64,000 nt of DNA from Thalassovita gelatinovora (GCF_001458355.1 NZ_CYSA01000027.1:62001-126000), one strand, 5' to 3'. Positions 32,264 to 41,718 are shown, counted from the first letter of the stretch. The notes: generated by a model not told the origin, from the letters alone. Made by a program: numbers and translations.

Positions 32264-33763
32264 ATGCTTGATGCTTTTGCCCAACTCATGTCGCCGATTC
32301 TGCTGGCGATGACCCTTGCAGGGGTTTGTCTTGGCATCATCTGGGGGGCTCTGCCGGGGCTGTCCACGACGATGGCAATGGGGCTTCTGATCGGTCTGTC
32401 GGCAGGGATGTCGCAGGAAATTTCGATTTGTTTCATGTTGGGGGTTTATACTGGATCGGTCTTTGGTGGTGCGATTTCGGCCATCCTGATCAACATTCCG
32501 GGCACGCCCGATGCGGTGCCCACGATGATCGAAGGTCATCAATTGGCGCAGCGTGGCGAAGGCGGGCAGGCGCTTGGCATGTCCATCGCCGCATCGTTTG
32601 TCGGTGGCTCGGTGGGGATTATCCTGCTGATCCTTTTCATTCCGCTGATCCTGACATTCGCGTTGAATTTCAAATCGTGGGAAATGTTCTGGCTGGCAGT
32701 GATCGGAATCATGGTTTCAGGGTCGATGGCGGCAGGATCAATGCCTTTGAAGGGCTGGATCGCCGGTTGGATCGGCATTCTGATCGCCTTGGTCGGTCTG
32801 GACGAGATCCACGCGGTGCCCCGGTTCACCTTCGGCAGTTTCATGCTGTATGATGGCGTTTCCTATGTCGCGATCCTGATTGGTCTGTTCGGCCTGTCCG
32901 AGATCCTGCGGACATTGCCATCGAAAAACGCCCCCACCATTCCCGGCGAAGTCGGCCGCACCATGCCGCAGCTTGGTTTGCTGATGCGCTATTGCCCGGC
33001 TGCGATCCGGTCGGGTGTTCTGGGCGCGGTGATCGGCGCAATTCCGGGGGCAGGGGCCAATGTGGCATCCTTTCTTGCCTATGATATCGGTCGCCGCCGG
33101 GCCAGCCCGGAAGAAGCGGCGCGCTGGGGCAAGGGCAGCTATCAGGCGCTGGTTTGTGCGGAAACATCAAACAACGCCAATATCGGCGGGTCGATGCTGC
33201 CAACGCTGGCGCTGGGCATTCCCGGCAATGCCGCTGCGGCCGCTTTGCTGGCTGCGCTGACGCTGAAGAATGTCAGCGTCGGACCCACCATCGAGGTCGA
33301 TCATCCCGGCTTGATCTATTTTATCTATGGCGCGCTGATCATCGCCAACATCCTGATGTATCTGGCCGCTTTTGCGCTGATCAAACCCTGCGTCAAGCTG
33401 TTCAGCCTGCCGCGCGGTATCCTGATGCCACTGATCATCCCGGTTTGCGTGATTGGCGCCTATTCGGTGAAGCTGTCGATGTTCGACGTCTGGGTGATGT
33501 TCGGCGCAGGCGTGGCGGGATGGTTGCTGACGGTGTTCCGCTTTCCGGTCGCTCCGATCGTTTTGGGGGTAATTCTGGCGCCACTTGCGGACGAAAACCT
33601 GCGTCGGGCGCTGTTCGTCTTTGAAGGCAAGAGCTTGGGATTTGTCCTGTCGCAATGGATCGGGACCATCCTGATGGCCGCAGTGCTGTTCGTCATCATC
33701 GAAGGCATTCTGCGCGGATTGCGGGCGGCGCGTGCGCAGCCCGACGCCGTCGCGGCAAGCTGA
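32264..33763 (+). CDS. TTT-system large membrane subunit (TctA type)
   Basis: This 499-residue protein has about 11-12 membrane helices and the paired TctA motifs: GALPGLSTTMAMGLLIG near the N terminus, NIPGTPDAVPTM, and in the second half GAIPGAGANVASFLAYD and LGIPGNAAAAALLA. It completes a tctCBA-type transporter with the two genes upstream. The next gene (Gfo/Idh) follows by 20 bases, so sugar-acid uptake and oxidation may be co-expressed. Confidence 0.93.
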   Translation: MLDAFAQLMSPILLAMTLAGVCLGIIWGALPGLSTTMAMGLLIGLSAGMSQEISICFMLGVYTGSVFGGAISAILINIPGTPDAVPTMIEGHQLAQRGEGGQALGMSIAASFVGGSVGIILLILFIPLILTFALNFKSWEMFWLAVIGIMVSGSMAAGSMPLKGWIAGWIGILIALVGLDEIHAVPRFTFGSFMLYDGVSYVAILIGLFGLSEILRTLPSKNAPTIPGEVGRTMPQLGLLMRYCPAAIRSGVLGAVIGAIPGAGANVASFLAYDIGRRRASPEEAARWGKGSYQALVCAETSNNANIGGSMLPTLALGIPGNAAAAALLAALTLKNVSVGPTIEVDHPGLIYFIYGALIIANILMYLAAFALIKPCVKLFSLPRGILMPLIIPVCVIGAYSVKLSMFDVWVMFGAGVAGWLLTVFRFPVAPIVLGVILAPLADENLRRALFVFEGKSLGFVLSQWIGTILMAAVLFVIIEGILRGLRAARAQPDAVAAS

Positions 33764-33782
33764 GTTAAAGGGAGAAATATAC

Positions 33783-34913
33783 GTGAAAACCCAAAGAAAA
33801 GAAATCGGTCTGGCGATTGTTGGTTGTGGAACCATCGGACGAATTCGTGCCGAATTGGCGCGGTCCTTTCCCGGTGTCGGCTGGATCGGGCTGTGCGATA
33901 TCAAGTCGGATATTGGTGAAAAGCTGGCCGCTGATGTCGATGCCGATTTCTATACAAATGACTACCGCGAATTACTGAAACGGCCCGAAGTCACGGCGAC
34001 GATCATCGCCACGGATGAGAATTTCCACTTCGATCCGACCATGCTTGCGATTGAGCAGGGACACGACCTGTTCATCGAAAAGCCATTGGCTACCGATGCG
34101 CGCCAGTCGGCGCAGATCCTTGCAGCGATCGAGGCGGCAGGTGTCGATGCCGTCGTCGGATATACCCAGCGATTCCGCCGCCGGTTCCTGACGATCAAGG
34201 AAAAACTGATCACCGGGCAGATCGGTGATGTGCATTCGGTGGTGACCCGCGCTTTCATGAACCGCATGGTGCCGATTGCCACCACCCGACGCACCCAGGA
34301 ACGCGCGACATTGACGCCCATGGTGGTGTCCGGCACCCATAGTCTGGACATGTCGATGTGGCTGATGGAGGGGAAAACGCCCAAGTCAGTCTTTGCCCAA
34401 TCCTGCGACCGGGTGCTGAGCAAGCACGGCACCAAGGATTCAACCTTTGGCGTCTTTACCATGACCGATGGCACGATCTGGTCGATGAATATCAGCTGGG
34501 CCCTGCCTGAAGTCTGGCCCGGTGCTGTCTATGGTCTCGAGATCGGTATCGTCGGCGACAAGGGCGTGATCGACATCGAGGACACCCATCGCGATGTCGT
34601 GCTGGCAAGCGAAGTGGCACAGGGCGGCGGGTATGTGCCCGAAGGCTTTGTCGCTCCGCCCCGGCATGTCGATTTCCTGACCAGCTACCCGCCGGGGGAT
34701 CTTCACAATGGTCAGCTTTGGGGGCCGATGCGCGAAGAAACCAACGCGTGGTATCAACGGCTGTATTCTGGCCAAGCCACACCGCATGCGACCGCCGCGG
34801 ACGGACATCGCAACCTTTTGATGACCATGGCGATGGACCTGTCGGCCAAGCGCGGCCAGCCGGTCGATTTTCCGGTCGATCCGGACGAATTGATGCGGGA
34901 ATTGGTTGGATGA
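33783..34913 (+). CDS. Gfo/Idh/MocA-family oxidoreductase
   Basis: This 376-residue protein has the Rossmann segment LAIVGCGTIGRI, the EKPLATD motif and the GTHSLDMSMWLM helix with the catalytic His. It resembles inositol/sugar dehydrogenases. The start is GTG 33783 behind GGGAGAAAT; the upstream ATG in frame lies inside tctA. Its stop overlaps the next gene (ATGA). Confidence 0.86.
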   Translation: MKTQRKEIGLAIVGCGTIGRIRAELARSFPGVGWIGLCDIKSDIGEKLAADVDADFYTNDYRELLKRPEVTATIIATDENFHFDPTMLAIEQGHDLFIEKPLATDARQSAQILAAIEAAGVDAVVGYTQRFRRRFLTIKEKLITGQIGDVHSVVTRAFMNRMVPIATTRRTQERATLTPMVVSGTHSLDMSMWLMEGKTPKSVFAQSCDRVLSKHGTKDSTFGVFTMTDGTIWSMNISWALPEVWPGAVYGLEIGIVGDKGVIDIEDTHRDVVLASEVAQGGGYVPEGFVAPPRHVDFLTSYPPGDLHNGQLWGPMREETNAWYQRLYSGQATPHATAADGHRNLLMTMAMDLSAKRGQPVDFPVDPDELMRELVG

Positions 34914-35863
34914 CCGGACGGACCCGTATCACGTTTGGCGGCTATCAAGGGCCGGGTTCGGTTCATACCCGTGGGGCGCAGGTGTTTTGCGACACCTTGC
35001 GCCGGCTGGCCGGGGACCGGGTCGAGGTGGTGTTCCGTCCAAACATCATCGAGGAAGGGCACAAGGCGGCCGATCTGCTGAGCCTGACCGAAAGCGGCGA
35101 ACTGGACGGTTGCTATTTTTCGTCCAGCTATCTGGCGGGTCGGGTTCCGGCGCTTTCGATCTTTGACATGCATTTTGCGGTGCCCGACCGGGCGCAGACA
35201 TTTGCCATGCTGGATGGCGCGTTGGGTGATCGATTGGCGCAAGAGGTCGCGCAGCACACCGGCTATGCGATGCTGGGGGCATGGGATAACGGATTGCGGC
35301 ATATCTCGACCGTCGACCGCCCCTTGAACCAGCCGGAGCAATGCCGCGGGCTGGTGCTGCGTACATTGGCGAATGAGGATCATCAGCGCATCTTTCGGGC
35401 GCTGGGCTTCGATCCTCGTGTCATCGACGTAAAGGATCTGCCCGCGGCGGTTACCCGCGGCGAGGTCGATGCGCAGGAAAACCCGCTGACCAACATCTAC
35501 AATTTTGACTTGCACAAGACCCAGGCGACAATCACCCTGACCGGTCATCTGCTGGGCATTGCGCCGGTTCTGTTCAACCGTACGCGGCTGCAAAGCTGGC
35601 CCGACGACATTCGGGACGCGGTGACCCGTGCCGTTGCCGCAGCCACCGATGCCCAACGTGCCTTCGCGCGTGAAGATGACGACATCTGTGCACAGAAGCT
35701 TCGGGCGGACGGAGCCGCCCTGATTCCGCTGAACGAATCCGAGCGTCAGAGTTACCGGGCCGCCGTCAGTGCCGAAGTCGGGCAAAGTCGCGCGCGGCTG
35801 GACCCTGGGCTGCTTGCGCTCTTTGAAACTCTACCCCCAACCGAAAGGCAGGTGTCCGCATGA
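34910..35863 (+). CDS. DctP-like protein lacking a signal peptide
   Basis: This 317-residue protein is a DctP-type TRAP binding protein by fold pattern (ITFGGYQGPGSVHTRGA, SGELDGCYFSSSYL, MLGAWDNGLRHIS, RGEVDAQENPLTNIY). It starts at ATG 34910, overlapping the preceding stop, and there is no room for a signal peptide. No TRAP permease is adjacent; both sides are TTT genes. It is therefore either a cytoplasmic ligand-binding protein, a sensor, or a remnant, and its role is open. Confidence 0.72.
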   Translation: MTGRTRITFGGYQGPGSVHTRGAQVFCDTLRRLAGDRVEVVFRPNIIEEGHKAADLLSLTESGELDGCYFSSSYLAGRVPALSIFDMHFAVPDRAQTFAMLDGALGDRLAQEVAQHTGYAMLGAWDNGLRHISTVDRPLNQPEQCRGLVLRTLANEDHQRIFRALGFDPRVIDVKDLPAAVTRGEVDAQENPLTNIYNFDLHKTQATITLTGHLLGIAPVLFNRTRLQSWPDDIRDAVTRAVAAATDAQRAFAREDDDICAQKLRADGAALIPLNESERQSYRAAVSAEVGQSRARLDPGLLALFETLPPTERQVSA

Positions 35864-35925
35864 GCGACCAGATTGCTACCCCCGAACTACACTCCGGACG
35901 ACCAGGCTTTGGAAGGAGAATTTCC

Positions 35926-36444
35926 ATGACCCGCAAGACCTTTCTATCTTCACCCGAAACCGTGACCTTGATGGCGCTTATGGTGATGTCTGGGCTGTCG
36001 CTGGTTTTCCTCAGCAGTTTGGTTGCCGCGCCAAAGGCGCTGTTTGGCCGGTCGCTATCTGCCATTCCGCCCAGCTTGTTCCCCAGTATCGTATTGGCGC
36101 TGATCGTGGTGCTTTGTGCCTGTGCGCTGCTGCTGATCCGGTCCGGCACGGTGGCCGAGCCTTCCAAGGGAATGACGCGCACCGAGTGGCTTCGCGCGAT
36201 CACCCTATTCGGCATCATGACGCTTTATGCCCTAACCATGGCGCCGTTCGGGTTCCTGATCTCGACGGCGATCGCGACCACGCTGATTTCACTGCATATG
36301 GGGGCACGGTCGGTGCCACAGATGGCCTGCGTTGCGGTCCTCGGCCCGGTGCTGCTTTACCTTGCCGCGACGCGCCTGCTGGCGGTGTCGCTTCCCGAAC
36401 TCAATGTGATCGAGTTGGCCTATGCACGTCTGCTGGCCCTGTGA
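35926..36444 (+). CDS. TTT-system small membrane subunit (TctB type)
   Basis: This 172-residue protein has four hydrophobic segments (TLMALMVMSGLSLVFLSSLV, SIVLALIVVLCACALLLI, ITLFGIMTLYALTMAPFGFL and a last pair). ATG 35926 is used because AAGGAG precedes it at seven bases; an ATG at 35860 overlaps the previous stop and would add 22 polar residues. It pairs with the TctA-type gene that follows. Confidence 0.78.
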   Translation: MTRKTFLSSPETVTLMALMVMSGLSLVFLSSLVAAPKALFGRSLSAIPPSLFPSIVLALIVVLCACALLLIRSGTVAEPSKGMTRTEWLRAITLFGIMTLYALTMAPFGFLISTAIATTLISLHMGARSVPQMACVAVLGPVLLYLAATRLLAVSLPELNVIELAYARLLAL

Positions 36445-36477
36445 TCCAGATGAAACCCTCCAAACTCCGAGACCTCA

Positions 36478-37962
36478 ATGATTGATCAACTCACCGAAGG
36501 CTTCTTCATGGCCATGCGCCTGGACACCATGGCCATGATGAGCATAGGCCTGTTCGCCGGTATGCTTGTCGGGTCCTTGCCCGGGTTCACCACCTTGATG
36601 GCGATGGCGATCCTGCTGCCCATTTCCTTCTTCCTTGACCCGATTGTCGGCATTCCGTTTTTGCTGGGCATCTACAAGGGCGGAATCTTTGGCGGCAGCG
36701 TCCCGGCCATCCTGATTTCGATGCCGGGCACCGGGGCGGCGGTTGCGACGTCTCGCGATGGCTACAAGCTAACCCAACAAGGGAAATCCCGAAAAGCGTT
36801 GGATATGGCGCTGTTTGCGTCGGTTTTTGGCGATACCGCCAGTGACGTTTTCACCATCCTGATGATCTTTCCCATCGCCTTTCTGGTGATGCAGTTCGGC
36901 CCGCCGGAATTGTTTGCCGTGCTGCTGATGAGCCTTGTCATCATCGCCGCCACGTCGGGGGCCAACCCGATGAAAAGCCTGATCATGATGATGCTGGGAT
37001 TGTGGCTGTCATTTATCGGGACAGACCCGTTGGGCGGTGTCGAACGGTTCACCTTCGGCCTGTTTGACCTGAAATCCGGCATTCCACTGCTGCCGATGCT
37101 GATCGGTGTCTTTGCCCTGCCCGAAGTGGCGTCTGTGGTGATCCGCAACGAAAAAGGGCGCAAATTGGCGGCCCTGATGGGGGAACGGCTTAGCCGGGTC
37201 GAGTTTCGCCGCTGTCTGCCGACCATTTGCCGCTCGACTGTGATTGGGACGGCGATCGGCATCGTGCCGGGCCTTGGGCAGATCGTCGCCGCGATGATGG
37301 GCTATTCCGCCGCCAAGAACGCTTCGAAACATCCTGAAACCTTTGGCGAGGGCGAAATCGAAGGCGTCGCCGCAGCCGAGGCGGCCAACAATGCCGTGAA
37401 CGGGCCAACGATGGTGCCGCTGCTGACGTTGGGCATTCCGGGCGACAACGTGACCGCCATCCTGCTGGGGGCCTTTGTGGCCCAGGGTCTGCGTCCCGGC
37501 CCGCAGCTGTTCGAAGAACAAGGGGCCACCGTTTTTGCCATCCTGGTGGCGATGGTGATTGCCAACCTGTTGTTCCTGGCAATTGGCTATCTGTCGATCC
37601 CGTTCTTTTCGCGCTTGGTGACAATCAAGACATCGGTGCTGATCCCGCTGGTCATCATGTTCGCTTTTGCCGGCACCTATGTCTATCGGTCCGATCCCGT
37701 CGATCTGCTGATCCTCGTGGGCTTCGGTATCTTCGGCATCGTCGCCAAGGCCGCCCGGTTTGACGTGATGCCCATGGTGATGGGCTTCATCCTCGGGCCA
37801 TCGATGGAATACGCCTTTGGCCAGACCGTCGCGATGTCCGGCGGTAATGCGTTGAGCTTTTTCCTGACCGAACGGGTCGGCGCGCTGGCGGTTCTTCTTG
37901 TCACTCCGGTTCTCGGCTTCCTGCTTTGGAAGCGGCTTTATAGCAGCCCGAAAACGGCCTGA
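36478..37962 (+). CDS. TTT-system large membrane subunit (TctA type)
   Basis: This 494-residue protein has about 11 membrane helices and the TctA motifs GSLPGFTTLMAMAILLP, SMPGTGAAVATSRDGY, IGIVPGLGQIVAAMMGY and LGIPGDNVTAILLGAFV. It is the second TctA in the island and is not a close copy of the one at 32264, so it probably has a different substrate. It lies between tctB- and tctC-type genes. Confidence 0.92.
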   Translation: MIDQLTEGFFMAMRLDTMAMMSIGLFAGMLVGSLPGFTTLMAMAILLPISFFLDPIVGIPFLLGIYKGGIFGGSVPAILISMPGTGAAVATSRDGYKLTQQGKSRKALDMALFASVFGDTASDVFTILMIFPIAFLVMQFGPPELFAVLLMSLVIIAATSGANPMKSLIMMMLGLWLSFIGTDPLGGVERFTFGLFDLKSGIPLLPMLIGVFALPEVASVVIRNEKGRKLAALMGERLSRVEFRRCLPTICRSTVIGTAIGIVPGLGQIVAAMMGYSAAKNASKHPETFGEGEIEGVAAAEAANNAVNGPTMVPLLTLGIPGDNVTAILLGAFVAQGLRPGPQLFEEQGATVFAILVAMVIANLLFLAIGYLSIPFFSRLVTIKTSVLIPLVIMFAFAGTYVYRSDPVDLLILVGFGIFGIVAKAARFDVMPMVMGFILGPSMEYAFGQTVAMSGGNALSFFLTERVGALAVLLVTPVLGFLLWKRLYSSPKTA

Positions 37963-38036
37963 TCCAACGGCGCGGCGATGATCCGCCGCGCCTACCAAAA
38001 CCAACCACAATATCAATCAACCAAGGGAGAGAGAAA

Positions 38037-39008
38037 ATGTTTACTTCAATGGCAAGGAAATCGCTGGCGGCACTGGCCGTTACTGCGACGGCTTTGGCGG
38101 CGTCAATGTCGCCTGCGCAGGCGGAATACCCTGAAAAGCCGGTGACGATGGTAATCCCGCTGGGTGCTGGCGGATCGCATGATCTGAACGCCCGGATCAT
38201 CACGTCAGTCATTCCCAGCTATCTGGGCCAGGCAATGATCGTGCGGCTGACCCCAGGTGCAGGTGGGCAGAAGGGCACGCAAGAGGTCGCGCGCGCGCCG
38301 GCCGATGGCTATACGCTGCTGTTTACGCACAACTACATCGACATGTTGCAGCAATATGTCGAAAACGTACCCTATGAGCCGCTCAAGGATTTCGTTCCGA
38401 TTGCCCGCGTGAACTATGCCCCGGCATCGGTTATCGTGCGCAGCGACAGCCCCTATCAGACGTTTCAGGATTTCGTAGACGACGCGAAGGCCAATCCGGG
38501 CAAGGTTCAACTGAGCCATTCCGGCAATTGGGGCGCGTTCTTTGTCCCTGCCGCGCTGATGATGAAAAAGCTGGATCTGTCCCTGAATCTCGTTCCGCAT
38601 CAAGGGGGCGGTCCTGCCATGCAGGCGCTGTTGGCTGGAGATTCCGATATTTCACTGGCCTTCCCTTCGGCGATCGGTGAATTGCTCAAGGCGGGCAAGA
38701 TCCGCGTTTTGGCTACGGCAGGCACCACGCGCATTTATGATGACGTTCCGACCCTGGAAGAAGTGGGTGTAGATGGCGATATCGGTTTCATGCACCGCTT
38801 TGTGCTGGCCCCGGCGGGAACCCCGCCCGAAGCATTGGAAAAACTGTCGGCGGCCTTTGCGGATCTTTCCAAGGATGCGACGTTCACCAAATTGATGGCC
38901 CGCTTGGGCGAAAGCGTCGATCCGATGACCGGCCCGGAATATCAGGCGCTGCGCGAAAGTCAGGCCACGGCCTATCATGAACTTGTCAATGATCTGACGT
39001 CGCAGTGA
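38037..39008 (+). CDS. TTT-system solute-binding protein (TctC type)
   Basis: This 323-residue protein has a Sec signal peptide (SLAALAVTATALAASMSPAQ, cleavage after AQA at about residue 30). The mature part has TctC features: YPEKPVTMVIPLGAGGSHD, VRLTPGAGGQKGTQEVA and a C-terminal domain with LAPAGTPPEALEKLS. A strong AAGGGAGAG ribosome site precedes the ATG. It completes the second TTT system. Confidence 0.9.
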   Translation: MFTSMARKSLAALAVTATALAASMSPAQAEYPEKPVTMVIPLGAGGSHDLNARIITSVIPSYLGQAMIVRLTPGAGGQKGTQEVARAPADGYTLLFTHNYIDMLQQYVENVPYEPLKDFVPIARVNYAPASVIVRSDSPYQTFQDFVDDAKANPGKVQLSHSGNWGAFFVPAALMMKKLDLSLNLVPHQGGGPAMQALLAGDSDISLAFPSAIGELLKAGKIRVLATAGTTRIYDDVPTLEEVGVDGDIGFMHRFVLAPAGTPPEALEKLSAAFADLSKDATFTKLMARLGESVDPMTGPEYQALRESQATAYHELVNDLTSQ

Positions 39009-39047
39009 TGCGGTTGCCGCAACCGATGGATTGCGGTGCAAATAGGG

Positions 39048-39076
39048 AAAGCGCCGGGACCAGTGCCCGGCGCTTT
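39048..39076. terminator. Hairpin after the second TctC gene
   Basis: AAAGCGCCGGG and CCCGGCGCTTT form an 11-pair stem around a seven-base loop, 40 bases after the stop. The stem ends in A/T pairs, so it can work for both convergent transcripts. A second perfect nine-pair hairpin (CGGCGGATT and AATCCGCCG) lies at 39230-39253, near the stop of the facing gene. Confidence 0.65.
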
Positions 39077-39274
39077 GCCGATGGTTTGAGCCGGCCATTT
39101 CGGGCTTGTAAAGGATCTGCGCAAAGGGCGCAGAGTATCGCGTACCTCAATGGCATCACCACGCCGGACCGTGTCAGATCATGTGAACCGAATGCCACCT
39201 TTCCCGGCGCACCTGCCGGGAAGAGGTGCCGGCGGATTTCACTGAATCCGCCGACGTTATTGACATGGCTTGCG

Positions 39275-40327
39275 CTACAAAGCGGCGACACCCAGATCAC
39301 GGGCCAGATCGGCCAGCGTCTCGCGCAGCGGGGCAGGGATGGGAATACCCTGCGCGGTGCGGTCCCGGGTCACCTTGTTCAGCCGCTCGCCGGGCAGACG
39401 GATTTCATCGACGCCGGTCATGCGGGCCGAAGATTTCATTTGCCGCCAGACATCATCGATATCGGCGCGGAACTTGACCGGATCGGCAAACGCCGCGATA
39501 TCCAACGCAAGGATCACATGGCCGGTATTGGTGGTGCTGGTCGCGTCGGCATTGAAATCCACCACGTCACGGCCAAAGGCCGCGCCATTCAGAACCCCCG
39601 CGAGTATGCCGAAGATCAGCGACAGCCCATATCCTTTGGGCCCGCCAATCGGCAGCAGGAACCCGTCGGCGGCGCGATTGGGATCGGTCAAGGGTTTGCC
39701 GTCGCGGTCGATCATCCAGCCTTCGGGCATCATTTCGCCGCGCTGTGCAGCGGTCTTGACCTTGCCATAGGCCGCAACCGTTGTTGCCATGTCCAGAACG
39801 ATCGGCGGAAAATCCCGCGAAGGCAGGGCGACAGCGATCGGATTGGTGCTAAGCAACATGTCCGTTCCGCCCCAGGGCGGCATATGGTTGGCGCTGCCCA
39901 CCGCGAGGTAAAGACCAATCATGTTTTCGCGCGCGGGCATCATCGCGTAAAGCGATGCTGGCCCGGCATGGTTGGAATGGCGCGCCCCAACCCAGGCGAC
40001 GCCGGTGCCGCGCGCCTTCTGCATCGCCAGTTCGGTGGCGTGATGCATCACCAAATGGCCCATTCCGTTGTCGCCATCAATCAGCGCGGTGGCCGGGCGT
40101 TCGTGCAATCGGGTGAAATTGGGCGTCATGTTCATGCCGCCGGCATGAATGCGTTTGATATACATCGGCAGGCGAAACACCCCGTGCCCGTCCTGTCCCA
40201 TAAGATCGGCCTGCGCCATCAGTCCGGCAACCGTCGCGGCGTCGGATTCGGGCATGCCGCAGGCCCCCAGGCATCGCGCGATGAAAGCTTTCAGATCGGC
40301 ATGAGCAACGGTTTGGTTCAGGGACAT
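39275..40327 (-). CDS. Ldh2-family (malate/L-lactate type) dehydrogenase
   Basis: This 350-residue protein belongs to the NAD(P)-dependent Ldh2 fold shared by malate, ureidoglycolate and 2,3-diketogulonate dehydrogenases. Marker segments are MGQDGHGVFRLPMY, the catalytic-His region VGARHSNHAGPAS, LSTNPIAVALP, and GPKGYGLSLIFGIL. ATG 40327 follows AAGAGG. It is divergent from a cupin gene. A 2-keto/2-hydroxy acid is the expected substrate. Confidence 0.88.
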   Translation of the reverse strand: MSLNQTVAHADLKAFIARCLGACGMPESDAATVAGLMAQADLMGQDGHGVFRLPMYIKRIHAGGMNMTPNFTRLHERPATALIDGDNGMGHLVMHHATELAMQKARGTGVAWVGARHSNHAGPASLYAMMPARENMIGLYLAVGSANHMPPWGGTDMLLSTNPIAVALPSRDFPPIVLDMATTVAAYGKVKTAAQRGEMMPEGWMIDRDGKPLTDPNRAADGFLLPIGGPKGYGLSLIFGILAGVLNGAAFGRDVVDFNADATSTTNTGHVILALDIAAFADPVKFRADIDDVWRQMKSSARMTGVDEIRLPGERLNKVTRDRTAQGIPIPAPLRETLADLARDLGVAAL

Positions 40328-40392
40328 GGGATACCTCTTGGGGGGATGAAAGAAGAACAGATGACAGTCCGGAAAATCGAAAGGATCAGAAC

Positions 40393-40797
40393 ATGACGGA
40401 TGGAAAAATCGTGCGCTACGAGGAAATTGTGCCCTTTGCCCGTGGCGACCTTGTCGAAACACGACTTATGGTGGGGCGCGGCACCGATCCTTCGGCGCCG
40501 TTTACCACCGGGACCACCGTGTTTCCCGCGGGCAGCGCCGCCCCCTTGCACAGCCACAACTGCGCTGAACAGGTGACGATCCTGTCCGGCACCGCCGAAG
40601 CGATGGTGGGGGGCGAAGTGGTGCAACTGGGGCCGCTGGATACCAGCTTTGTGCCTGCCGACGTACCGCATTATTTCCGCAATACCGGTGCCGGGCAACT
40701 GACGATCCTGTGGATCTACGGCGCGCGCGACGTGACCCGGACTTTTGTTGAAACGGGGGAAACAGTCGCGCATATGTCGCCTCGGGATCAGGTTTGA
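40393..40797 (+). CDS. Cupin-domain protein
   Basis: This 134-residue protein has a single cupin barrel with the metal motifs PLHSHNCAEQVTILSG (His-x-His and Glu) and FVPADVPHYFRN (His). Small cupins of this type are isomerases, dioxygenases or regulators. It lies between the Ldh2-type gene (divergent) and the GntR gene. Confidence 0.82.
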   Translation: MTDGKIVRYEEIVPFARGDLVETRLMVGRGTDPSAPFTTGTTVFPAGSAAPLHSHNCAEQVTILSGTAEAMVGGEVVQLGPLDTSFVPADVPHYFRNTGAGQLTILWIYGARDVTRTFVETGETVAHMSPRDQV

Positions 40798-40836
40798 AAA
40801 GAGGGGCGCGCCGGGCTGAAGGGTGGCGTCGTTCAA

Positions 40837-40850
40837 AATGGTTGACCATT
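40837..40850. promoter_or_regulatory. Perfect dyad upstream of the GntR gene
   Basis: AATGGT-TG-ACCATT is a perfect inverted repeat with the TGGTNNNACCA-like pattern of FadR-subfamily operators. It lies 115 bases before the GntR start. The same core, ATTGGT-TG-ACCAAT, lies at 46331-46344 before the ADH gene, so the site probably defines a small regulon. Confidence 0.65.
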
Positions 40851-40964
40851 GTATCATTTGTGTGCCATTTTGGCGGGGCATGTCCCGAATATACTGCAAC
40901 TAAATTGAAATAAAAGAAAAATTGAGCTAATGGCTTTGGGTTTTTCACGAATTATGGTGAACCA

Positions 40965-41642
40965 ATGAGTGATAAAGTCTTGACACGAGTGCGGAATTGG
41001 ATCGCCAGTTCCGGGCTGACGGAAGGCGGTCGGCTGCCGCCCGAGCGCGAGTTGTGCGCGCGGCTCGGCGTCAGCCGCGCCGAACTTCGCAAAGCCAATT
41101 TGGTGCTGGAATCCGAGGGGTTGCTGACCCGTCATGTCGGGCGCGGCACCTTTCTGTCGAAGGCCCCGCGCCCGGCCCGGGGCGGTGGCATCGATGATGC
41201 CATTGCCACGCTCGCCGAAAGCACCGGTCCGGTTGATGCGATGAAGGCGCGTCTGGTGCTGGAACCCGAAATCGCCCGGCTGGCGGCGATGAACGCCACG
41301 CCGATGCAGTTGCGCGAATTGCGACGGTTGGCGGGTGCAATGCGTGCCGCCTCCAGTTGGAGCGCATATGAGGTTCTGGATGGCGAATTCCACGAAACCA
41401 TGGCTGCGGCTTCGGGGAATTCTTTGCTTCAGGCGCTCCACAAGATCATGAATGGCGTGCGCCTGGTGGTGGTCTGGCGTCGGCTGAAAACCTCTGACCT
41501 GGGGCCGGATCCATCCTACCATTCCTTTGCCGAACATGATGTGATCCTGACTGCGCTGGAAAACCGCGACGGTGCCGCGGCCAGCGCGGCGATGCAGGCG
41601 CATCTTAACAGTACGGTTTCCGCTATGACCGCCGAGGGCTGA
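40965..41642 (+). CDS. FadR-subfamily GntR regulator
   Basis: This 225-residue protein has an N-terminal winged HTH (PERELCARLGVSRAELRKAN, LESEGLLTRHVGRGTFLS) and a C-terminal FCD domain (ARLVLEPEIARLAAMNA, FHETMAAASGNSLL). FCD regulators respond to carboxylic or sugar acids. Predicted targets are its own promoter and the ADH operon through the shared TGGTTGACCA core. Confidence 0.88.
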   Translation: MSDKVLTRVRNWIASSGLTEGGRLPPERELCARLGVSRAELRKANLVLESEGLLTRHVGRGTFLSKAPRPARGGGIDDAIATLAESTGPVDAMKARLVLEPEIARLAAMNATPMQLRELRRLAGAMRAASSWSAYEVLDGEFHETMAAASGNSLLQALHKIMNGVRLVVVWRRLKTSDLGPDPSYHSFAEHDVILTALENRDGAAASAAMQAHLNSTVSAMTAEG

Positions 41643-41691
41643 AATCAGAAGAACACATAGCAGGTATCAGCAAAGCTTGTTGGCCCGGTAC

Positions 41692-41718
41692 ATTGATCAA
41701 ATGTAAAATCTGATCAAT
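41692..41718. promoter_or_regulatory. Inverted repeat before the third Gfo/Idh gene
   Basis: ATTGATCA (41692-41699) and TGATCAAT (41711-41718) are perfect inverses with an 11-base spacer, ending 13 bases before the Gfo/Idh start. This is a likely operator, different in sequence from the TGGTTGACCA site. Confidence 0.55.

Noticed and set aside
39005-40396. A 463-codon plus frame opposite the Ldh2-type gene
   Set aside because: It is antisense to a well-conserved dehydrogenase and contains no domain of its own.
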